Shown piece after piece: positions 31,779 through 40,953 of a stretch of DNA of 57,107 nucleotides. The stretch's first letter is position 1; every line of letters begins with the position of its first letter. The stretch is from an uncultured Bacteroides sp. (lineage in GTDB: Bacteria > Bacteroidota > Bacteroidia > Bacteroidales > Bacteroidaceae): positions 1-57,107 of the forward strand of contig UQTJ01000020.1 in NCBI GenBank assembly GCA_900544075.1, in the 5' to 3' direction. A program made the translations under genes and the position numbers. The notes below the pieces were generated by a model. The model searched no databases. It was not told where the DNA came from and worked only from the letters and a program-made list of their open reading frames with translations.

Positions 31779-32492
31779 ATGACCAAACTAAGCGTGAATA
31801 TAAACAAGATTGCCACTTTAAGAAATGCGAGAGGTGGCAATAACCCTGATGTAGAGAAGTTTGCCCTGGATTGCGAAGCATTCGGAGCAGATGGTATAAC
31901 AGTGCATCCTCGTCCTGATGAACGTCATATCAGATACAGCGATGTATATGCACTCCGTCCGCTTCTTAGAACTGAATTCAATATAGAGGGATATCCTTCT
32001 TCTGATTTTATCGACCTTGTCCTAAAAGTTAAACCTCATCAGGTGACATTGGTGCCGGATGCGCCGGACCAGATTACTTCCAACTGCGGATGGAATACTA
32101 AAGCTAATCTGGATTTACTTTCAGAACTTATGGACAGGTTTGGAGAAGCCGGTATAAGGACTTCCATATTCGTGGGTACTGATATAGAGATGATAGAATA
32201 TGCTGCACGTGCCGGGGCTGACAGAGTGGAACTGTACACAGAACCATATGCCTCAGGATATAAAAAGAATCCTGATGAGGCTATTGCTCCTTTCGTAGAA
32301 GCTGCAAAGGCTGTGAGAAAACTTGGAATGGGACTTAACGCTGGGCATGACTTGAGCCTTGAGAATCTGGAATTCTTCCATCGTAATATTCCATGGCTTG
32401 ATGAAGTATCTATAGGACACGCTCTGATATGCGATGCTCTTTATTTGGGATTAAAGAAAACTATTGAAGAATATAAAAATTGTCTTTTATAA
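31779..32492 (+). CDS. pdxJ: Pyridoxine 5'-phosphate synthase PdxJ
   Basis: A 237-residue PdxJ, which condenses 1-deoxyxylulose 5-phosphate with 3-amino-2-oxopropyl phosphate in the DXP-dependent vitamin B6 pathway. Typical motifs are SVNINKIATLRNARGG at the N terminus, DGITVHPRPDERHI (about 36-49), QVTLVPDAPDQITSN (about 88-102) and GLNAGHDLSLENL (about 187-199). The TIM-barrel length matches (about 240). It is followed after 41 bp by exbB, so the Ton-system genes may be co-transcribed. Other B6 genes are not in the window. Confidence 0.95.
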   Translation: MTKLSVNINKIATLRNARGGNNPDVEKFALDCEAFGADGITVHPRPDERHIRYSDVYALRPLLRTEFNIEGYPSSDFIDLVLKVKPHQVTLVPDAPDQITSNCGWNTKANLDLLSELMDRFGEAGIRTSIFVGTDIEMIEYAARAGADRVELYTEPYASGYKKNPDEAIAPFVEAAKAVRKLGMGLNAGHDLSLENLEFFHRNIPWLDEVSIGHALICDALYLGLKKTIEEYKNCLL

Positions 32493-32533
32493 ATCGATAA
32501 CAGATTGACTCGAAAAAATCAAAATCACTAATT

Positions 32534-33253
32534 ATGATAACAATGACTTTAATGGCAGCGGCTCAGATGGCTGCCGACACGATGTCCGGAGCTAATCCGG
32601 TGCTTACTCCGGTTGTGCAGGGCGAACCGCAAATGAATCTTTGGGATATGGCTTGCAAGGGTGGATGGATTATGATTGTACTGGCTATCATGTCGGTTAT
32701 AGCATTTTACATCTTTTTCGAACGTGCTTTCACTATACGACGTGCAGCAAAGGAAGACCCTTTGTTCATGGACAGAATACGCGATTATATCAGAAGCGGA
32801 GAAGTTAAATCTGCCATCAATTATTGCCGTATAGCAAATACTCCGGCTGCAAGAATGATTGAAAAGGGTATTACACGTATGGGACATCCTGTGGCTGACG
32901 TTCAGGCTGCCATAGAAAATACGGGAAACATTGAGGTGGCGAAATTGGAGAACGGCTTGTCTATCATGGCTACTATCTCATCTGGAGCTCCTATGCTTGG
33001 GTTCCTTGGTACAGTGACCGGTATGGTTCAGGCTTTCTGGAATATGGCGAATGCGGGCAATAATATCGATATCACACTGTTGTCAAGTGGTATTTACGAA
33101 GCTATGATAACTACTGTAGGAGGACTTGTAGTGGGTATCATTACGATGTTTGCCTATAACCATCTGGTATATAGAATAGACAAGGTGGTAAGCCAGATGG
33201 AAGCACGCACAATGGCTTTTATGGATTTGTTGAACGAACCTAACGAAAAATAA
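32534..33253 (+). CDS. exbB: MotA/TolQ/ExbB proton channel
   Basis: A 239-residue inner-membrane protein of the ExbB/TolQ family, which with ExbD forms a proton channel energising TonB. Three hydrophobic segments fit the family: about 42-62, 142-165 and 187-208, the last two around a conserved GFLGTVTGMVQAF and GIYEAMITTVGGLVVGIIT stretch. A hydrophobic Ala-rich N-terminal segment is longer than in E. coli. It is the first of exbB-exbD-tonB, likely for import of vitamin B12, haem or polysaccharide fragments by the many TonB-dependent transporters of Bacteroidales; the partner receptor cannot be told here. Confidence 0.92.
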   Translation: MITMTLMAAAQMAADTMSGANPVLTPVVQGEPQMNLWDMACKGGWIMIVLAIMSVIAFYIFFERAFTIRRAAKEDPLFMDRIRDYIRSGEVKSAINYCRIANTPAARMIEKGITRMGHPVADVQAAIENTGNIEVAKLENGLSIMATISSGAPMLGFLGTVTGMVQAFWNMANAGNNIDITLLSSGIYEAMITTVGGLVVGIITMFAYNHLVYRIDKVVSQMEARTMAFMDLLNEPNEK

Positions 33254-33257
33254 TATC

Positions 33258-33674
33258 ATGGCACTGAAGAGAAGACAGAAGATATCACCGGGATTCAGTA
33301 TGTCGTCTATGACCGACCTGATATTCCTGCTATTGATATTTTTTATGATTACTTCTACCATGGTTTCGCCTAATGCCATTAAGGTGTTACTCCCACAAGG
33401 GTCGCAGCAGACATCGGCTAAACCTATGGCAAGGATTATCATAGATAAGAACTTGAATTATTACGGGGCTTTCGGCAATGAAGACGAAATGCCGCTGTTT
33501 ATAGACGAGGTTACTCCATTTCTGCAGGACTGTGCCTCGAAAGAACCTGAAATGTATGTAGCCTTGTATGCAGACGAATCCGTTCCTTACAGGGAAATAG
33601 TACGCATACTTAATATTGCAAACGAGAATCATTTTAAAATGGTGTTGGCCACAAGAAGACCTGATAAAAAATGA
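33258..33674 (+). CDS. exbD: ExbD/TolR biopolymer transport protein
   Basis: A 138-residue protein with a short N-terminal cytoplasmic part, a single transmembrane helix (about 16-38) containing the conserved Asp of the proton path (TDLIFLLLIFFMITSTM), and a periplasmic domain. The family uses this Asp for proton movement. It begins 4 bp after exbB and overlaps the tonB start (ATGA), so it is translationally coupled. Confidence 0.93.
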   Translation: MALKRRQKISPGFSMSSMTDLIFLLLIFFMITSTMVSPNAIKVLLPQGSQQTSAKPMARIIIDKNLNYYGAFGNEDEMPLFIDEVTPFLQDCASKEPEMYVALYADESVPYREIVRILNIANENHFKMVLATRRPDKK

Positions 33675-34516
33675 AAAAAAGCAAAATAACAGGAATTGCA
33701 GGAACGCTGATAGTGCATGTGATTGTCATTGCGTTGCTTTTCTGGCTTGGAATGGATATACCTGAAAAGCAGGAAGAAGGAGGTGTGCCTGTTATGATGG
33801 GTAATGCCGAGCTTGCTCAAGGTAGCTCTGACCCGTATATGATGACTGAGGTGGATGTTGCTCCTCAGCCGGAATATTCCGAGCCGGAGATAACGACTCC
33901 TCAACTGGCGCCGGAGCAGCAAATGATAACTCAGCAGGATCAACCGTCGCTTCAAGTGAAGGAGGAGAAGCCTAAACCGGATAAGAAGGTTGAAAAACCT
34001 GTGGAGAAAGTTCCTGAAAAGAAGCCTGATACAAAGGTGGAAAAGCCCAAAGTAGAGAAAACCGAAGCCGAGAAGCGTGCTGAAGCTGAAAAAGCAGCAG
34101 CCGAAGCAGCGGCAAACAAGATAGCCGGAGCCTTTGGCAAAGGTGCTCAGATGGGTAATAAAGGTTCTGCCACATCAGGACAGGGTGTGCAGGGAAAACC
34201 GGATGGCAACAGTACAATTGGAGGTATGGCCGGTATGGGTGGATACGGAACATTCGACCTGAACGGACGTAGCCTCGGAGAGGGTGGTCTGCCTGTACCT
34301 GTATATAATGTGCAGGAAGAAGGTCGTGTGGTGGTTACCATAGTTGTAAATCCGGCCGGAAAGGTGATAAGTACAAGTATCAACAAGCGTACCAATACTG
34401 TAAATCCGGTACTTCGCAAGGCTGCTGAAGATGCTGCCCGCAAGGCACGTTTCAATACTGTTGACGGAGTGGATAATCAGAGTGGAACGATAACTTATTA
34501 TTTCAGACTTAGATAA
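33671..34516 (+). CDS. tonB: TonB-like energy transducer
   Basis: A 281-residue protein with one N-terminal transmembrane helix (about 7-28), a long periplasmic linker rich in Pro, Lys and Glu (about 60-150, with repeated KPxxKxEKP units), then a small TonB C-terminal domain (about 195-281, PVPVYNVQEEGRVVVTIVVN...). TonB transmits energy from ExbBD to outer-membrane receptors. The order exbB-exbD-tonB is an ordinary Ton system. A 17-bp inverted repeat follows the stop (34523-34624). Confidence 0.85.
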   Translation: MKKSKITGIAGTLIVHVIVIALLFWLGMDIPEKQEEGGVPVMMGNAELAQGSSDPYMMTEVDVAPQPEYSEPEITTPQLAPEQQMITQQDQPSLQVKEEKPKPDKKVEKPVEKVPEKKPDTKVEKPKVEKTEAEKRAEAEKAAAEAAANKIAGAFGKGAQMGNKGSATSGQGVQGKPDGNSTIGGMAGMGGYGTFDLNGRSLGEGGLPVPVYNVQEEGRVVVTIVVNPAGKVISTSINKRTNTVNPVLRKAAEDAARKARFNTVDGVDNQSGTITYYFRLR

Positions 34517-34522
34517 CTGAAT

Positions 34523-34655
34523 AATTAAGAATTAATAATTAATAATGAAGAATGAAATGCTGTAAACCGGCTTGTTTTTAATAGACTTTGTCTTCTTTCA
34601 GTTGTTGATTATTAATTCTTAATTGTGTGTTTTTTTTAATTATTAATTCTTAATT
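34523..34655 (+). repeat. 17-bp word, one inverted and two direct copies, with 7-bp period
   Basis: AATTAAGAATTAATAAT (34523-34539) is the inverse of ATTATTAATTCTTAATT at 34608-34624 and again at 34639-34655. The left arm has AATT or AATG every 7 nt at 34523, 34530, 34537, 34544 and 34551. The first pair can form a terminator-like hairpin after tonB with an eight-T run (34630-34637). The third copy lies in the leader of the DJ-1 gene. Confidence 0.6.
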
Positions 34656-34662
34656 TTTAATT
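34638..34662 (+). repeat. AATT array with 7-nt period before the DJ-1 gene
   Basis: AATT at 34638, 34645, 34652 and 34659, exactly 7 nt apart, ending about 6 nt before the GTG start at 34669. The infB leader has the same arrangement. Confidence 0.5.
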
Positions 34663-34668
34663 GACAAC

Positions 34669-35214
34669 GTGAAACCAGTAATTTTTCTTGCAGAAGGATT
34701 CGAGGAATCTGAAGCTTTGTTGCCATTGGACATTTTGCGCCGTGGCGGTATTGATGCTATTACAGTGTCTGTAACCTCAGATAAGATTGTAAAAAGTTCT
34801 CATGGAGTACAGATAGTGGCAGATGCTACAATGGAGGAAATAACTGCTGCCGACGTACAGATGATTATATTGCCGGGCGGACTGCCGGGAGCTACTAATC
34901 TTGATGCCTGCGCCGCACTTGACAAGATGATTATGGACTTCGCTGCTCAGGGCAAGCCTATGGCTGCAATCTGTGCTGCTCCTATGGTGTACGGCAAACG
35001 CGGACTGTTGAAAGGAAAGAAGGCTACATGCTATCCTGGATTTGACAAGTACCTTGATGGAGCCGAATATACAGGAAATTTGGTAGAAAAAGTAGACAAC
35101 TTCATCTTGGGAAAAGGCCCAGCTGCGGCTGCCGAGTTCGGTTTTTCTATCCTTGAAAAGTTGGCAGGACTCGAAAAGGCTGATGAGGTAAGAAAAGGAA
35201 TGCTCTATATCTGA
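34669..35214 (+). CDS. DJ-1/PfpI family protein
   Basis: A 181-residue DJ-1-type protein, the group that includes YajL/ThiJ-like chaperones or deglycases. The nucleophile elbow AAICAAPMVYG (about 103-113) holds the conserved cysteine, and the acidic partner lies in FLAEGFEESEA near the N terminus, where the Glu is typical of DJ-1. GTG at 34669 is chosen as the start. It overlaps ispD by one base (TGATGA region), so both are expressed together; the link to isoprenoid synthesis is by position only. Exact activity not known. Confidence 0.87.
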   Translation: MKPVIFLAEGFEESEALLPLDILRRGGIDAITVSVTSDKIVKSSHGVQIVADATMEEITAADVQMIILPGGLPGATNLDACAALDKMIMDFAAQGKPMAAICAAPMVYGKRGLLKGKKATCYPGFDKYLDGAEYTGNLVEKVDNFILGKGPAAAAEFGFSILEKLAGLEKADEVRKGMLYI

Positions 35215-35891
35215 TGAAACAATATGTCATAATAGTGGCAGGAGGAAAAGGGCTGCGCATGGGAGGCAATCTGCCCAAGCAGTTTGTTCCTCTTGCCGGT
35301 AAACCTGTCCTGATGCGTACATTGGAGAACTTCTTCCTCTGTTCTCCGGAAATAAATATTATATTGGTACTTCCTCATGACCATCAGGAATATTGGAAGA
35401 ATCTGTGTGAGGAGTATGATTTCTCTGTTCCACATCGTATTGCAGATGGTGGAGAAACACGTTTTCATTCGGTTAAGAATGGTCTTGCCTTGGTAGAAGG
35501 TGATAGTGCTGTAGTAGCCGTTCACGACGGGGTGCGTCCTTTCGTTTCGCACGATGTAATTTCCAAATGTTTTGCCTGTGCTGGACAGGGAAAAGCAGTA
35601 GTTCCCGTAACCGACGTGGTAGAAACACTAAGGAAAGTCGGACAGGATGGAGTCAGTATCACCGTACCGAGAAGCAGCTACAGACTTGTGCAGACTCCTC
35701 AGGTATTCCCGGCCGGAATGCTAAAGGATGCTTATTCATGTGAATATCGTGCTGATTTTACTGACGATGCATCTGTAGTAGAGGCTAAGGGATATACCGT
35801 GGAATTAGTGGAAGGCAACAGAGAGAACATTAAACTCACCACTCCTTTTGACATGATTGTGGCGAAAGGATTATGTAATGCTGATTTATAG
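35214..35891 (+). CDS. ispD: 2-C-methyl-D-erythritol 4-phosphate cytidylyltransferase IspD
   Basis: A 225-residue IspD, the third step of the MEP isoprenoid pathway (CTP plus MEP to CDP-ME). The N-terminal VAGGKGLRMGGNLPKQF (about 9-25) is the CTP-binding loop, and HDGVRPFVSHDVI (about 103-115) with the following conserved TDVVETLRK are family motifs. Length fits. It sits between the DJ-1 gene and recG; no other MEP-pathway gene is in the window. Confidence 0.95.
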   Translation: MKQYVIIVAGGKGLRMGGNLPKQFVPLAGKPVLMRTLENFFLCSPEINIILVLPHDHQEYWKNLCEEYDFSVPHRIADGGETRFHSVKNGLALVEGDSAVVAVHDGVRPFVSHDVISKCFACAGQGKAVVPVTDVVETLRKVGQDGVSITVPRSSYRLVQTPQVFPAGMLKDAYSCEYRADFTDDASVVEAKGYTVELVEGNRENIKLTTPFDMIVAKGLCNADL

Positions 35892-35928
35892 ACATCCCTA
35901 AGTAATAACAAACGTTCACAACAAGCAT

Positions 35929-38031
35929 TTGTCTCCATCCATATCTATACGCGACATAAAGTATCTACCCGGCGTAGGACCGCACAGAGCCGAAATACTT
36001 GAGAAGGAATTGGGAATACGTTCCTTCAAGGACTTGCTGTATCATTTTCCTTATAAGTACGTCGACCGTAGCCGCATATATAGAGTGAGGGAGATAGACG
36101 GTTCAATGCCGTACATTCAGCTTAAAGGTCAGATACTTAGCTTTGAAACATTCGGCGAGGGAAGACAGCGCAGGCTTGTTGCCCATTTCAGCGACGGAAC
36201 TGGAGTTGCAGACCTTGTCTGGTTTCAGGGATTGAAGTTTGTTACGGGTAAGTACAAATGCCATGAAGAGTATATCGTATTCGGCCGTCCAACGGTTTTT
36301 GGAGGACGTGTGAACATTGCCCATCCTGATATAGACCCAGCCGATGGAGTAACGCTTTCGTCCATGGGACTTAGGCCGTACTACAATACAACGGAGAAGA
36401 TGAAGCGGATGAACATCTCATCGAGTGCGATAGAGAAACTTGTAACAAATCTGTTTGTAGCCATTGGTGAAGACACTCCGGAAGAAACGCTCAGTCAGGC
36501 GATTATTTCAGCCCACGGTCTGATGCCTCTTATGGAAGCATTACGGAATGTTCATTTCCCAAAGAATCCGGAACTTTTGCGTAAAGCACAGTACAGGTTG
36601 AAGTTCGAGGAACTGTTTTATATCCAACTTAACATTCTTCGCTTCTCGCGAGAACGTAGAAACCGTTTTGGAGGAATCGTATTTTCCAAAGTCGGTGAGT
36701 ATTTCAATACTTTCTATTCCGAATTCCTGCCTTTCAGTCTTACCGGCGCACAGAAACGTGTAGTGCGCGAGATGCGTCGCGATATGGGAAGTGGACGACA
36801 GATGAACCGTCTTTTGCAGGGCGATGTAGGAAGCGGTAAGACTCTTGTAGCTTTACTGGCCATGCTTATAGCCCTGGACAACGGATGTCAGGCATGCATG
36901 ATGGCTCCAACAGAAATTCTTGCGGCTCAGCATTATGAAACACTGACACGTTTTCTTGACGGCATGGATGTGCGTGTGGAATTGCTGACAGGCTCTGTGA
37001 AAGGGAAGAAGAGAGAGACAATACTCAAAGACTTGCTCAGCGGTGAAGTTCATATTCTTATAGGCACTCATGCAGTAATAGAGGATACAGTGGAATTTGC
37101 ATCTTTGGGACTTGTCATTATTGACGAGCAGCATCGTTTCGGGGTAGAACAGAGAGCAAGACTTTGGGCAAAGAACAAGACACTACCGCACGTATTGGTC
37201 ATGACTGCAACCCCTATACCCCGAACACTTGCCATGACACTATATGGTGACCTTGACGTTTCCATTATAGACGAGCTGCCTCCCGGAAGAAAGCCTGTGA
37301 CTACCGTACACAGATTTGACAGTATGCGTGCGTCAATGTATGAGTTCGTGCGCAATCAGATTAGGATGGGGCGACAGGCCTATATTGTCTATCCGTTGAT
37401 ACAAGAAAGTGAGAAGATGGACATCAAGAACCTTGAGGACGGATATGCCACGATTTGTGAAGTCTTTCCGGAATATAAGGTAAGCAAGGTTCACGGCAAA
37501 ATGAAACCAGCGGAGAAGGATGAGGAAATGCGCCGCTTCGCCCAGTGTGAAACACAGATACTGGTTGCTACCACGGTGATTGAAGTAGGAGTTAATGTGC
37601 CGAATGCTTCGGTAATGGTGATTGAAAATGCTGAACGTTTCGGACTGTCACAGTTGCATCAGCTTCGCGGTAGGGTTGGTAGAGGTGCCGATCAGTCGTA
37701 TTGTATTCTTATGACGGGTTATAAACTCTCGGAGGACACAAGGAAGCGAATCCAGATAATGGTTGATACAAATGATGGCTTTGAGATAGCAGAGGCAGAC
37801 CTTAAACTTCGTGGCCCGGGTGATATAGAAGGTACACAGCAGAGTGGTGTGGCTTTCGATTTGAAGATTGCAAATCTGGCCCGCGACGGACAACTCCTGC
37901 AGTATGTGCGCGAGATTGCCGAAAAGATAATAGATGAAGACCCTACAGCATCAAAACCTGAAAATGCTGTGATATGGAAGCAATTGGCAGAAATCAGAAA
38001 GAAGAATGTAGACTGGTCTGCTATTTCCTAA
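35929..38031 (+). CDS. recG: ATP-dependent DNA helicase RecG
   Basis: A 700-residue RecG, which remodels stalled replication forks and recombination intermediates. An N-terminal wedge/OB domain (about 1-250) precedes the superfamily 2 core: motif I GDVGSGKTLVALL (about 301), IIDEQHRFG (about 399), VMTATPIPRTLAMTLYGDLD (about 424), IVYPLIQESEKMD (about 486), and QLRGRVGRG near residue 575. The start is TTG at 35929, giving the usual SPSISIRDIKYLPGVGPHRA beginning; no upstream ATG fits. Followed by a short 11-bp-phased stretch (38061-38099) and a terminator (38127-38160). Confidence 0.95.
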   Translation: MSPSISIRDIKYLPGVGPHRAEILEKELGIRSFKDLLYHFPYKYVDRSRIYRVREIDGSMPYIQLKGQILSFETFGEGRQRRLVAHFSDGTGVADLVWFQGLKFVTGKYKCHEEYIVFGRPTVFGGRVNIAHPDIDPADGVTLSSMGLRPYYNTTEKMKRMNISSSAIEKLVTNLFVAIGEDTPEETLSQAIISAHGLMPLMEALRNVHFPKNPELLRKAQYRLKFEELFYIQLNILRFSRERRNRFGGIVFSKVGEYFNTFYSEFLPFSLTGAQKRVVREMRRDMGSGRQMNRLLQGDVGSGKTLVALLAMLIALDNGCQACMMAPTEILAAQHYETLTRFLDGMDVRVELLTGSVKGKKRETILKDLLSGEVHILIGTHAVIEDTVEFASLGLVIIDEQHRFGVEQRARLWAKNKTLPHVLVMTATPIPRTLAMTLYGDLDVSIIDELPPGRKPVTTVHRFDSMRASMYEFVRNQIRMGRQAYIVYPLIQESEKMDIKNLEDGYATICEVFPEYKVSKVHGKMKPAEKDEEMRRFAQCETQILVATTVIEVGVNVPNASVMVIENAERFGLSQLHQLRGRVGRGADQSYCILMTGYKLSEDTRKRIQIMVDTNDGFEIAEADLKLRGPGDIEGTQQSGVAFDLKIANLARDGQLLQYVREIAEKIIDEDPTASKPENAVIWKQLAEIRKKNVDWSAIS

Positions 38032-38060
38032 CAATGAAAGGAGTTATTGTGAAGTGCGTT

Positions 38061-38099
38061 GTTGAACGGATGATGAACGTGTTGTGAACGCGAATGAAC
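38061..38099. repeat. Weak 11-bp phased GAAC run
   Basis: GAAC at 38064, 38075 and 38086 (exact 11 bp) then 38096 (10 bp). No closing inverted repeat is visible. It is a degenerate relative of the arrays at 21307 and 29478. Confidence 0.35.
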
Positions 38100-38126
38100 A
38101 TATCTATCACCATTTAATATATAATT

Positions 38127-38162
38127 AAGGCTGTCCCAAATCTTATATTGAGACAGCCTTTT
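38127..38162. terminator. Two-way terminator between recG and alaS
   Basis: AAGGCTGTC (38127-38135) and GACAGCCTT (38152-38160) form a 9-bp stem followed by T residues, between convergent genes. Confidence 0.75.
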
Positions 38163-38201
38163 ATCTATGTATTAGTCTTGTAATCGACTGTTTATACAGA
38201 C

Positions 38202-40823
38202 TTATTTGTTTCCTGCCAATTCCATCAGCTTGTCTACAGCAGCATTAAGGCCGTCAGGGTTCTTACCGCCTGCAGTAGCGAAGTGAGACTGACCTCCACC
38301 GCCGCCCTGAATCATTTTGGCAGCTTCGCGTACCATAGCTCCTGCATTCATACCTGCTTTTACAAGATCTTCGCCGAGCATTACTGTAAGCATTGGCTTA
38401 CCTTCGTATGCGCTACCTATTGCAACAAACAGATTGCTTCCCATTTCACCTTTAAGCTGGAATGCAAGGTTCTTCACTGTTTCTGCCGATAATGGAAGAA
38501 CTGCACTTACAATTTTCATGCCGTTCACTTCCTTAGCGTTTTCTATCAGTTTAGCCTTAACGGTAGCTTCCTTTTCTTTCATGAACTCTTCTACCTGTTT
38601 CTTCAGACCTGAGTTTTCTTCGATATATTTGTTTATCGCAACTTTCAAGTCAGGAGCGTTGTTGAAGAGTGCCTTCAAGTCAGCCAAAGTATCCTGGATA
38701 GTGTCAAGCATTTCTTCCACTTTAGCACCTGTTACAGCCTCGATACGGCGTACACCGGCAGCTACAGAACTTTCAGAAATGATTTTCACCATACCAATCT
38801 TACCTGTAGCAGATACATGAGTACCACCACAGAATTCTATTGATGAGCCGAACTGAACTACGCGGACTTCGTCACCGTATTTCTCGCCGAACAGAGCGAT
38901 AGCGCCAAGTTCCTTAGCCTTTTCGATAGGCAGATTGCGATATTCAGTCAGAGGAACGTTCTCGCGTATCTTGGCATTAACCAAATGTTCTACCTCACGA
39001 ATCTGTTCAGGAGTAACCTTCTGGAAGTGTGAGAAGTCGAAACGCAAAGAGTCAGGAGTTACGAGCGAACCTTTCTGTTCTACGTGTGTACCGAGAACCT
39101 CGCGCAAAGCTTCGTCAAGCAAGTGTGTACATGAGTGGTTTGCAGCGCAAGCGTCGCGTTTGTCTGTGTCCACACATGCCATCATAGGAGCTTCAGGATG
39201 TTCAGGCAGTTTCTTTGCGATATGTATAGGAAGATTGTTCTCCTTCTTCGTGTCGATAATCTCTATAGTTTCGAATTCGCTTACCAATACACCTGTGTCG
39301 CCTACCTGACCACCGCTTTCAGCATAGAAAGGAGTGTCGCTAAGTACTATCTGATACAGAGTCTGGTTTTTCTGTTTTACCTGACGGTAGCGGAGGATGG
39401 AAGTTTCATACTCAGTATAGTCATATCCTACGAATGTAGTCTCGCCTTCTTTCAGTGTAACCCAGTCTCCTGTTTCTACAGCAGCAGCGTTACGTGCACG
39501 TGCTTTCTGTTTCTCCATTTCAGCTTCGAAGCCTTTCACATCGGCAGTAAGACCGTTTTCGCGGAGGATAAGTTCAGTAAGGTCGAATGGGAATCCGAAT
39601 GTATCATACAGAGTAAATGCATCTACACCGCTGATTTCAGTCTTTCCTGCAGCCTTAGTTTCGTTCATGGTTTTGTCAAGCAGGCGGATACCTGTTTCAA
39701 GAGTACGAAGGAATGATTCTTCCTCTTCCTTGATAACCTTCTCTATCAGGTTCTGCTGAGCCTTAAGTTCTGGATAAGCACCACCCATATTTTCTACCAA
39801 TACAGGAACAAGGCGATACATGAATGCCTGCTTCTGTCCGAGGAATGTGTATGCATAGCGCACTGCACGACGTAAGATACGGCGGATAACATAACCTGCT
39901 TTAGCGTTGGATGGCAACTGGCCGTCAGTTATAGAGAAAGCGATTGTTCTTATGTGGTCAGCTATAACGCGCATAGCTACGTCTGTCTTTTCTTCTTTTC
40001 CGTAAACTACACCTGCCATGTCGCCTATTACTTTGATAATTGGCTGGAACACGTCAGTGTCATAGTTTGAACGTTTTCCCTGCATAGCCATACAAAGACG
40101 TTCGAATCCCATACCGGTGTCGATAACCTTTGCAGGCAGAGGTTCCAGGCTTCCGTCAGCCTTACGGTTGTACTGCATGAACACAAGGTTCCAGATTTCA
40201 ATCACCTGAGGATGGTCATGGTTTACAAGTTCGCGTCCCGGTACAGCTGCACGTTCTTCGTCTGTACGGAGGTCGATATGGATTTCAGAGCAAGGTCCGC
40301 ATGGTCCTGTATCACCCATTTCCCAGAAGTTGTCATGCTTGTTACCGTTTATGATATGATCTTCAGGCATATACTGTGCCCAATAACCTGCAGCTTCGTT
40401 GTCGCGTTCAAGTCCTTCTTCAGGGCTTCCTTCGAACACTGTTGCATAAAGGTTTTTAGGGTCAATCTTAAGAACGTCTACCAGGAATTCCCATGCCCAT
40501 GAGATAGCTTCTTTCTTGAAATAATCGCCGAAAGACCAGTTACCGAGCATTTCGAACATTGTGTGATGGTATGTGTCATGTCCAACCTCTTCAAGGTCAT
40601 TGTGCTTTCCGCTCACACGAAGACATTTCTGTGAGTCTGTTACACGTTTATATTTTGCCGGATGATTTCCCAGGATAATATCCTTAAACTGGTTCATACC
40701 TGCATTGGTGAACATCAGCGTAGGGTCATCTTTTATCACCATTGGTGCCGAAGGTACAATCTGATGTCCTTTCGACTCGAAGAATTTAACGAACGAGTCG
40801 CGGATTTCATTTGCTGTCAACAT
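38202..40823 (-). CDS. alaS: Alanyl-tRNA synthetase
   Basis: An 873-residue AlaRS, which attaches alanine to tRNA-Ala and edits misactivated Ser or Gly. The class II core shows GKHNDLEEVGHDTYHHTMFE (about 71-90), with SFGDYFKKEAISWAWEFL after it; the editing domain has NHSCTHLLDEALREVLG (about 564-580) and the zinc-like FCGGTHV motif (about 668). The C-terminal C-Ala part has GGGGQSHFATAGGKNPDG (about 842). Length and layout match the bacterial enzyme. A -7 box (TATCTTTG) is at 40872-40865. Confidence 0.96.
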   Translation of the reverse strand: MLTANEIRDSFVKFFESKGHQIVPSAPMVIKDDPTLMFTNAGMNQFKDIILGNHPAKYKRVTDSQKCLRVSGKHNDLEEVGHDTYHHTMFEMLGNWSFGDYFKKEAISWAWEFLVDVLKIDPKNLYATVFEGSPEEGLERDNEAAGYWAQYMPEDHIINGNKHDNFWEMGDTGPCGPCSEIHIDLRTDEERAAVPGRELVNHDHPQVIEIWNLVFMQYNRKADGSLEPLPAKVIDTGMGFERLCMAMQGKRSNYDTDVFQPIIKVIGDMAGVVYGKEEKTDVAMRVIADHIRTIAFSITDGQLPSNAKAGYVIRRILRRAVRYAYTFLGQKQAFMYRLVPVLVENMGGAYPELKAQQNLIEKVIKEEEESFLRTLETGIRLLDKTMNETKAAGKTEISGVDAFTLYDTFGFPFDLTELILRENGLTADVKGFEAEMEKQKARARNAAAVETGDWVTLKEGETTFVGYDYTEYETSILRYRQVKQKNQTLYQIVLSDTPFYAESGGQVGDTGVLVSEFETIEIIDTKKENNLPIHIAKKLPEHPEAPMMACVDTDKRDACAANHSCTHLLDEALREVLGTHVEQKGSLVTPDSLRFDFSHFQKVTPEQIREVEHLVNAKIRENVPLTEYRNLPIEKAKELGAIALFGEKYGDEVRVVQFGSSIEFCGGTHVSATGKIGMVKIISESSVAAGVRRIEAVTGAKVEEMLDTIQDTLADLKALFNNAPDLKVAINKYIEENSGLKKQVEEFMKEKEATVKAKLIENAKEVNGMKIVSAVLPLSAETVKNLAFQLKGEMGSNLFVAIGSAYEGKPMLTVMLGEDLVKAGMNAGAMVREAAKMIQGGGGGQSHFATAGGKNPDGLNAAVDKLMELAGNK

Positions 40824-40864
40824 ATTTATATTCTATGATGGTTAATATTCTGAAAATTGATTTG

Positions 40865-40872
40865 CAAAGATA
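40865..40872 (-). promoter_or_regulatory. alaS promoter -7 box
   Basis: The minus strand reads TATCTTTG, 41 bp before the alaS ATG. No good -33 TTTG is visible. Confidence 0.5.
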
Positions 40873-40953
40873 ACTTGTTTTATTATTTTTGTCGTTAAAA
40901 TTGGTGCAAAATATTGATATCTTGTATCTTATTTTTTCATAAAACGAATAATA

